A stretch of DNA of 64,000 nucleotides from Halichoerus grypus (lineage: Eukaryota > Chordata > Mammalia > Carnivora > Phocidae): the NCBI RefSeq assembly GCF_964656455.1, contig NC_135715.1:41178603-41242602 (forward strand), written 5' to 3'. The position numbers and the translations under genes are program-made. Numbering within the stretch: the stretch's first letter is position 1; each line of letters starts with the position of its first letter. The notes beneath the pieces were generated by a model that was given only the letters and a program-made list of their open reading frames with translations, had not been told where the DNA came from and made no database searches. Of this stretch, positions 57,078-64,000 are shown piece after piece.

Positions 57078-57269
57078 CTTGGGGGTGCCTGAGTGTCTCA
57101 GTTGGTTAAGCATGGGACTCTTGATTTTGGCTCATGATCTCAGGGTTGTGGGATCTAGCACCGCGTCAGGCTCTGCACTCAGTGGGGAATCTACTTGGGA
57201 TTCTTTCTCTCCCTCTCCCTCTGCCTCTTCCCCCCTCTAAATTAAATAAATAAATCTTTAAAAAATAAA
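57078..57269 (+). mobile_element. CAN-type SINE, older subfamily
   Basis: Head GGGGTGCCTGAGTGTCTCAG, 'GATCTCAGGGTTGTGGGATC', 'CTCTGCACTCAGTGGGGAAT', CT-rich body, tail AAATAAATAAATC. Target duplication TAAAGTCCTTTT at about 57065-57076 and 57270-57281. Confidence 0.92.
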
Positions 57270-57281
57270 TAAAGTCCTTTT

Positions 57282-59207
57282 CCCTGGACCCCATATCTCC
57301 TGCTTTCTTGCTTGATTCCCAAATTTGTTTGAACACCTAGTCTAGTAATTTTCTGGAAAAGAGTGCATGGAGTAAAATTCTTTGAGACATTAAATATCTG
57401 AAATTATCTTTATTTTACCCCTACTAAGTGTTAATTTGATGATACATAAAATTCATGGTGGAAAATAGTTTTTCTTGATTTTTGAGATGTTGCTGCCCTG
57501 CTAGCTTCCAGGATCACTTGATATTTTGATATTTTATATGGAAAACCTTGCTTTCTGTCTCTCTCACTATATCCTTGGTCCTAAAAATACTTGGGATGTT
57601 CTTTTTCTACCCAGTTTGTTATATTTCTGTTTTCATCCATTGTACTTACACATAGTGGATTCTTTTCATCAAAACTCAGGTTCTTAAATTCTGTAAAATT
57701 GCTTTGCATTATTTCTTAATTTCCTCCACTTTACTTTCTTTGTTCTTTCTTTATAGAACTCTTGTTATTTATTTATGGAACTCCCAGACTGATGGACCAT
57801 TTTCCACCAATTTTCTGATCTTTTCTCTCCTATTTTCCCATATATTTGTATTTTGCTTGCCTTTTAGGGAGATATCTTCACCTTCATCTTCAAATTTCCT
57901 ACAAAGTTTTTCATTACTACTTGATTGTGTTCTCTGAGTGATCTTATTAGAGAGGATCCTGGTTTTTGTTGTCTGATTGTATTAGATTTCTTATATTTCT
58001 GAGTATATTAATATGTATTTTGGAGGCTGCTCTTGTGTAGCCTTCATTTCAAAGTGTTATCCTGTTATTTATTTCTTTTGTTTTGTTCTTTTTCATATTA
58101 TAGACTTTTCTTAAATATTTTGAGCTCCTTGTCTATATATACATGTTAAAGATAGTGAAGCTGAAAGCTGATTGGAAGTTCTAAATATGCAGAGGGTTGA
58201 TTGCTGCCTCCACTCAGGTGTAGTCTGGCTGGCTGATCCTAGGAAACTCCCAGGTCAATATAAGTACAGAAATGTACAGGAATTTGTAAGTGTGCAGTTT
58301 AACAAATTTTTACAAAGGTCACTTAGCCAGGCAACCACTGTCTAGGACAAGTAGAATATTGCCAGCATCTAAAGCATACTGTATCACTACCATGCTCCTT
58401 CCCAGTCACCACTCCTCCACAAGGATTTCTAATACTAAAAAAAAGTTTCAGTTACAGTTCTAAATATATTTTATAACATAATTTATATCATTGCATGATA
58501 AAAAAATTGAATTAGTAATGACATTAGTTATGTCATATCACAGCACCTGTCATATATCAAGGCATGAGTGTTAAAGAATATAACTAATGCATGTGAATTT
58601 TTTATTTTAAAAATTACAGTATCACATACATTTTAAGTGATTTCATATTAAGTATGAAGGACAATACTGATAATTCCATATACTATTTTCTCTCTCTGCT
58701 ATATTAATAGCAGTTTGGAACAGTGGTCTATGCTTTACATTTTAGAAATTTTCTGGAAAATTCTCTTGACTAACAGAACACATTTTTTATTTGGGACTAT
58801 AATTTATCCCAGCTTTAAACAACATATAGGGTTGCACAATCAGAATTGCATTCCATTTCATGTAATTTTTAAAACTTCATATGGTTTATTGTTTGAAATA
58901 AACCTTACATTAAATTTAATCCCTTTGAAGATTTAAGTCTGTTGAGTTTAAACTCAAAACTTGACGAAGTCAGAAAAGTGGAGCATGCAACTACAAATCA
59001 TTGTATATTTATATAAGGTAGGCACAGTTTGACATACTTTTAATGCATTAAATTATTTAGTTAGGACCAAACACATCATCTATTTCCTACTTAATCAATA
59101 ATTGTAGAATTATTTCATCAACATGAATTTTAATATTGAGAAAAAATTTTATCTTTTGGAAAATAGCAATTTTCTAAAATATACTACATATACACATATA
59201 CGTTACT
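57282..59207. other. 1.9 kb, possible ancient repeat, no gene recognised
   Basis: The part at about 57340-58140 has a T-rich style and phrasing ('GGGAGATATCTTCACCTTCA', 'TCTTGATTTTTGAGATGTTG') that resembles a dispersed old mammalian repeat I cannot name. The rest is unique AT-rich DNA. No convincing coding frame. Confidence 0.35.
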
Positions 59208-59284
59208 GTAATTTCCAAGAGACTGATCTAATTTGAAAAGTAACTTTTTTCTATATATAATATAAAGAAATAGTCCAATCACAA
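59208..59284 (+). repeat. Copy 1 of a diverged dispersed pair
   Basis: Shares GTAATTTCCAAGAGA at the start, then ATTTGAA and TTTTTTCT, and TATAAAGAAA(T/C)AGTCCA at the end with 60634-60756, in the same orientation. Confidence 0.7.
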
Positions 59285-60633
59285 TATATATTATATATAT
59301 TTCAAGGATTATATTTAAGCTAAATATAATTTGTTCTAACACATGGATCTTAGTTATAGTTACATGAAATGGAAATCTAATGCTTGGTTTCTTAAAAAAT
59401 ATTTTATCTTCTTGCAAAGCACTATAGCAAAAACAAAACAAAGCAAAACAAAATGAAGCTCATGCTATTATTTTAAGCTATTCCATTTCACTACTATGAC
59501 AATAGTTGTGAGGTGAACTCATTTGGCACACATTTATTTTGATCCTACTGTACCTCAGGCACACTGAACAATGAAACATAGCTCCTTTGATTGAGGAGCG
59601 CACTCATGTTGATCACAGTGTATCAAAGTTAAATTTTGTTAAAGACCGCAATATTTTTGTGGATTGTATAATAATAAGAGCAAACAGGTTATGATTAGTT
59701 TATTGTGATCATTTCCTTGTTTGTATAGATTCCTCTTCATTGAATTTACATTTTAGAATGAATTCTACCATTCATTTGCCTATTCGGCAGCAACTGGCAG
59801 ATGGTATTGTGTTCTCCTTCTTGATAGAATACTGAAATATAAATAAAACCTAAGGCTTAGACCTAGACATTTGGTCTCTTAAAGTGACTTCAGATTATCG
59901 GATAGATTATGATAACTCCCTTAACATAATTTTGAAAATTGTATGGATATTTTCTTCAATACGGTAGAAGGGAAGATTGATGGTGGTAGTAGTTGTGATA
60001 TTTGTACTTCAAAGAAAAACTAAATATTTATTTCTCCCATTTAGCAACCTATTCTGTATAGGCTCTCATATTCATGCTTCTTATCTCCTCTATTTAGAAT
60101 TGCAACTAAAATTTGTGTTCCTCTTCACCCTTATTGCTTATTATTACTCCAATCTAATGTTCTGATTTCTTCTTCTTAGTTGATAATATGGATTTAAATT
60201 CTATCAACAAATTTCATTAGTTTAGTTTAAAACAATTTGGTTGGTATAAAACTCTGTAAAATTAACCTTAACTGGCCACTGAATGTACTGTGTAAGAGTG
60301 CCCCCACAAACTTATTTATTTTGTTTTGTTTTTTAGGAAAACTACGTTCAATTAAAAACAAATAGTCTCAAACTCCAAACATCCTTAAAGGCTTGTGCAC
60401 TTATTGGAGAAGGTTAAAGAGTTCCTGAAAAATACATTAGGGGTTAAATAGAGCAGTGTAGAAAATGAAATGGCCTAGAGGAAACTAGGATGAGGAGGTC
60501 AGTTGATTTAACTTGGTGTGCAGACTCTAGAGCTCTGAGAGAGGAAGAAATCCTTCAGTGAAAACCTGTATACATGTTCATAAAAATTGAACCTGCAATT
60601 CACATAATCTCATCCCATGACTTCCATTTTATT
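59285..60633. other. Unique AT-rich sequence; possible L2 trace
   Basis: At 59525-59610 'CACACATTTATTTTGATCCT' and 'TACCTCAGGCACACTGAACA' weakly resemble an antisense L2 end. The remainder is not recognised. The interval ends with GGAAACTAGGATGAGGAG-type unique sequence. Confidence 0.35.
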
Positions 60634-60756
60634 GTAATTTCCAAGAGATTAATTTCATTTGAACTGTGATTTTTTTCTTTACATAATATTGTTTATATCA
60701 TTTGCTGCTGTAGAACTTTGTATTTTCAAATATAAAGAAACAGTCCAGTTGTGAAA
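60634..60756 (+). repeat. Copy 2 of a diverged dispersed pair
   Basis: As the copy at 59208-59284 but with about 40 extra bases (about 60691-60729) between the two matching halves. Confidence 0.7.
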
Positions 60757-61237
60757 TAATGCTAAATTATGATAGTCTGAAAAGTGTTGAATATAAATAT
60801 TAAAGTGTTTAAAACAGAAATGGATTAAAAAAAAGAAAACCGTAAGAACCATAATCACTCCTAAGTAACAAATTAGTTGTTTTTCAATAGTTAATAATAT
60901 AGTTGTTGTTTTCAATGTACAGAAAATTTCCCAAGTAAAAATGTTAAGAATTGTTATTTTAAGATATTAAAAATGTTAAGTGTTAAAATGTTAGGTTCCT
61001 AGACCACTAACATGAGTACATTTGAATCATAATGGAGCCATAATACATTAATAATCAATGATTATATTGATTAAACAAAAATCAACAAAGTAACTATAAT
61101 ATTCTCTTTTCAATTTATTGCCATTGCTTGAAGAAAGCATTTTAAAAGGAGGATGAAGGCTCCTTAGGAAATTCTGAGGAATATCTGACAATCTTTCAGA
61201 TACTCTAGACGTTGATACCATAAATTATTTAGGTGGC
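60757..61237. other. Unique AT-rich sequence, nothing recognised
   Basis: No gene or named element. Confidence 0.35.
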
Positions 61238-61240
61238 TTA

Positions 61241-61306
61241 GTTTTTTTTTTTAATTAAAGTATAATTGACACACAAAATCTTATTAGTTTCAGGTCTACA
61301 TTGGAT
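61241..61306 (-). mobile_element. Very short antisense LINE-1 3' tail
   Basis: A T run, then 'AATTAAAGTATAATTGACAC' and 'TTATTAGTTTCAGGTCTACA', the complement of an L1 3' end. About 65 bp. A short TTAGTTTT occurs on both sides (about 61238, 61309). Confidence 0.75.
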
Positions 61307-61553
61307 AGGTTAGTTTTGCTCCAAATATACTTTCTTTTCCTTCTCTTTGATACGGGTATACTTTTGCCTATTATCAAAACCTGGCTCTGAAACAGAAATG
61401 AAAGAGAAGATCATCCTCGATTTAGGGATGTTAAAATTAGTCAGTGGGTTCAGGTGTCATCTACCATTGCCAATTCCATGAAATACATACATGAGCTTTT
61501 TTTTTTTTTTTTACTCTTATTTTTTCTGCATTTATTAAGTGGAATTTTTTAAA

Positions 61554-61747
61554 GATTTATTTATTTATTTGAGAGAGAGAGAGAGCTTGAACAGGGGGAG
61601 GGGCAAAGGGAGAGGGAGAGAGAAAGATTCCCAATCAGACTCCCTGCTGAGCACTGAGCCTGGGGGCGGGATACCAAGACCCTGAGATCCTACCTGAGCC
61701 AAAACCAAGAGTCAGACACTCAACCAACTGAACCACCCAGGCGCCCT
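61554..61747 (-). mobile_element. CAN-type SINE, older subfamily
   Basis: Tail complement TTTATTTATTTATTTG and (GA)n at left; head complement GAACCACCCAGGCGCCC at right. Target duplication TGGAATTTTTTAAA (61540-61553) / TGAAATTTTTTAAA (61748-61761). A separate 15-bp T run lies at about 61498-61512. Confidence 0.93.
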
Positions 61748-61761
61748 TGAAATTTTTTAAA

Positions 61762-62395
61762 TAAAGAATAACTTTCCCATATCAATTACATTTGATAACT
61801 CTAAAATATAGTTCATATAAGAAAAACAAACAAAAGAGGCACAGTAGTTTTTCTTGTAAAACCCAGACAAAACTTTAAAGACAGAAGGGAAAACATGAAA
61901 TTTTATTTAGAAATATTTAAGATGAATTATTAAAAAAGACATTACTAAGTTATATTTGATTCAGTGATCCACTACTCTAGTTTATGTTTCCTAAATATAT
62001 TCAGTCTCCTATTTGATAGTCCAAAATCTATTTCATAGTTTCAATTTTGTGTTCTCTTCTATATTTCATAATACTCTTTCTGTTTGTAATGGAAACAGAT
62101 TTGATAGTTAGGATCTTCATTAACCTCATACATATTTATTCTAAAGGATTTCAACGTTTTTGACCCTGACAGCTTTTCATTGTTTGTCAATTTATAGCAA
62201 ATGCTTTCTTATCCCTCTAGATTTCTGTTCCTACTATCATTGATATTAAATAAAAGGGGAATTATGTAGAAACACAATTCCTAAGAACCCATCTTTTGTA
62301 CAACTCCTATTTCAGTTACTTTGGTTACAACAGCTATGAAGTTACAGCTATGAAAGTTGCCTTTTCAGTTACTTTCAGAAATTCTTTACAAACCT
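61762..62395. other. Unique sequence with micro-repeats
   Basis: At 62311-62375 TTCAGTTACTTT occurs twice and ACAGCTATGAA twice, interleaved. No gene recognised. Confidence 0.45.
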
Positions 62396-62398
62396 CAA

Positions 62399-62565
62399 AG
62401 AGGGGGGTGAGCGGATGGGGTAGCCGGGTGATGGGTATTAAGGAGGGCATGTGTTGTAATGAGCACGGGGTGTTATATGCAACTAATGAATCGTTGAACA
62501 TTATAACAAAAACTAATGATGTACTATGTGTTGGCTAATTGAACATAATAAAAATATCAGTTTTA
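62399..62565 (+). mobile_element. LINE-1 3' tail fragment, sense
   Basis: GGGTGATGGGTATTAAGGAG, GGTGTTATATGCAACTAATG, then ACTAATGATGTACTATGTGT and AATTGAACATAATAAAAATA. Same tail type as 13469-13578 and related to module B of the young L1s. No target duplication established. Confidence 0.88.
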
Positions 62566-62744
62566 AAAAATGGCATAAACACAAAATTTTTCCCATGAAT
62601 AAACTATTTGGAATAGGTTAAAATGATTTGTTGTGGATTAATATTCTAATCTGCTTTAAATCCTTCATTATTTCTCTAGCTGTTCATGCAGTTTTTAACA
62701 CACATACACAAGTCATTTATTGGAAGCTCTTTACAGTAGGTGGA

Positions 62745-63225
62745 ATAATTTCCCCCTAGAGATATCTACATCCTAATCTCTGAAACCAGTGAATGTGCTA
62801 CCTTCCATGGTAAACGGGTGTTAAAGTGGCAGATAGAATTAAGATTTTTGGTCAATTTAAAATGAGATTATCCTGAATTATCAGGATGGGGAAAATATAA
62901 TCATAAAGGTACTTAAATGTAGAAGAAGGGAGCAGAAGAGGAAGTTAAGGTAGGTTAGGTGAGAATAGTTTGACCAGTAGTTGGTTTTGAGGATGGATGA
63001 AGGTTAATGAACCAAGGAATACGGGCAGCTTCTAGCTCTTGAAAAGGGCAAGGAAATGGATCCCCCCCTCCAGAAAGGAATGCGGCTGGGCTGACACTTT
63101 GATTTTAGTCCACTTAGACCTATTCTGGACTTCTGACCTTCAGAAATGTAAGATAATAATCTGTGTTGTTTTAAGGCACTAAGTTTGTGGAAATTTGTTA
63201 GGGCAGCAATAGAAAACTAATACAC
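62745..63225 (+). mobile_element. MaLR-type (MLT1-like) solitary LTR, sense
   Basis: Ordered words: 'CCCCCTAGAGATATCTACAT', 'TGAGATTATCCTGAATTATC', 'ATAATCATAAAGGTACTTAA', 'AACCAAGGAATACGGGCAGC', 'CTCCAGAAAGGAATGCGGCT', 'GACACTTTGATTTTAGTCCA', 'CTGTGTTGTTTTAAGGCACT' and the end 'TTGTTAGGGCAGCAATAGAA'. Clear ancient retroviral LTR with no internal region beside it. Confidence 0.75.
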
Positions 63226-64000
63226 TGCTCCCTATTAATGGAGGAGGGACTCTCTGCTGAAGATAATGAGAGGTTAGAAAGGTTACAATGTGTTTAAACT
63301 AAAAATATATTTTCCAAGAAATCATTATACCGAAATGTTATAGAATTTCATGTTTTTCATCTTGCTGTTTACACCATGAATACCTATTGGTGTTACAGTT
63401 TTTAGTCTCAAGCAACAGACATTGACTGGGAGATCTTTAGCAGAAGAATTTTTTTGAAAGCTATCAGGTGACTTCTGAATAGACAAGATATTTTGTCAGT
63501 CACAGAAAATATGCAGGTATGAATAATGGACAGCCATCCCTTGAGACATCCAGGCTTGGATGCCACCTTAGAGCACTGCTGCAGCTGGACTGTGAAGGCC
63601 ACTCATCACTCATCACTCCTCCTCCTGGATTGTTGTCACCATCCCTGCCACTGTAAGTTTTTCACTTGCTCCTTTGTCTTTGAGATATTGTTCAATATTC
63701 AAAGTCCTAAGTGTGAATTTCTGGGGAGCCAAACCTGAGGCATATACACATAATCTAGTTATAGAATTGTAGAAAAACTAGCAGCTCACCTTCTTTAGGA
63801 GAAGGTAAGTCCCTGTCTTCCTCCAAGACTCACAGAGAAGAGTTCCTTAAATCAAAGAGGAGTTTGGTATGCTGATTGCAGAACACCTCATAAATGTTCC
63901 ATTAAATTTTTAAAAATTGTTATAATTATTGACATTATTACCATTATGATTATTCCATTGTAGTGATGAGAAGAATGAGCTCAGATTAATATAATTTGCC
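63226..64000. other. Unique sequence to window end, nothing recognised
   Basis: The part at 63370-63750 is less AT-rich (CACTGCTGCAGCTGGACTGT) and could be an old element I do not recognise. Small frames here have no known domain. Confidence 0.4.

Noticed and set aside
1..64000. CRISPR array or prokaryotic operon
   Set aside because: No regularly spaced repeats with unique spacers, no ribosome-binding or operon structure; all dispersed repeats are mammalian retroelements and microsatellites.

Overview
The window is nuclear DNA from a carnivoran mammal, made almost entirely of transposable-element debris, simple repeats and AT-rich non-coding sequence. I find no protein-coding host gene, exon, rRNA, tRNA or CRISPR array. 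The many short open reading frames are either pieces of LINE-1 ORF2 or chance frames in AT-rich DNA. The region reads as a gene desert or a long intron.

The taxonomic clue is the set of about 20 tRNA-derived CAN-type SINEs. They have a GCCTGGGTGGCTCAG head, a CT-rich body and an AAATAAATAAAATCTT tail. The youngest copies have the head CAGTCGTTAAGCGTCTGCC and a body ending in CTTGTGTTCCCTCTCTCGC. This differs from the SINEs I know from dog and from cats and resembles those of arctoid carnivorans, most likely bear or seal/walrus. That assignment is inference.

Layout. 1-4.5 kb: a SINE cluster with a 77-bp local duplication, an antisense old L1, and a young 5'-truncated L1 inserted into a MIR. 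5.3-8 kb: a 2.7-kb antisense L1. 8-16 kb: mostly unique AT-rich DNA with SINEs, short L1 tails and a MIR. 15.5-16.1 kb: an old sense L1. 16.1-23.9 kb: mostly unique, with an antisense MaLR-type LTR, a long CT tract and a hairpin. 23.9-27 kb: a short L1 tail followed by a young L1 whose 5' part is inverted (twin priming) and which carries a later SINE insertion. 28-30 kb: L2 and three SINEs. 30-34.5 kb: largely repeat-free. 34.5-41.3 kb: old L1, SINE, antisense L2, a 2.5-kb antisense L1 with a (TA)n-rich array, and a MaLR LTR. 41.3-47.7 kb: L2, old L1 pieces, and an L2 containing a 19-bp minisatellite. 47.7-64 kb: mostly unique, with MIRs, SINEs, internal duplications, two short L1 tails and a second sense MaLR LTR.

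Nothing here functions as an operon or pathway. The biology on display is retrotransposition: matching target-site duplications around most young insertions, nested insertions that give relative ages, 5' inversion, extreme truncation and a two-part L1 3' tail. I found no candidate for a new molecular system. The best leads are the structural oddities listed as findings.
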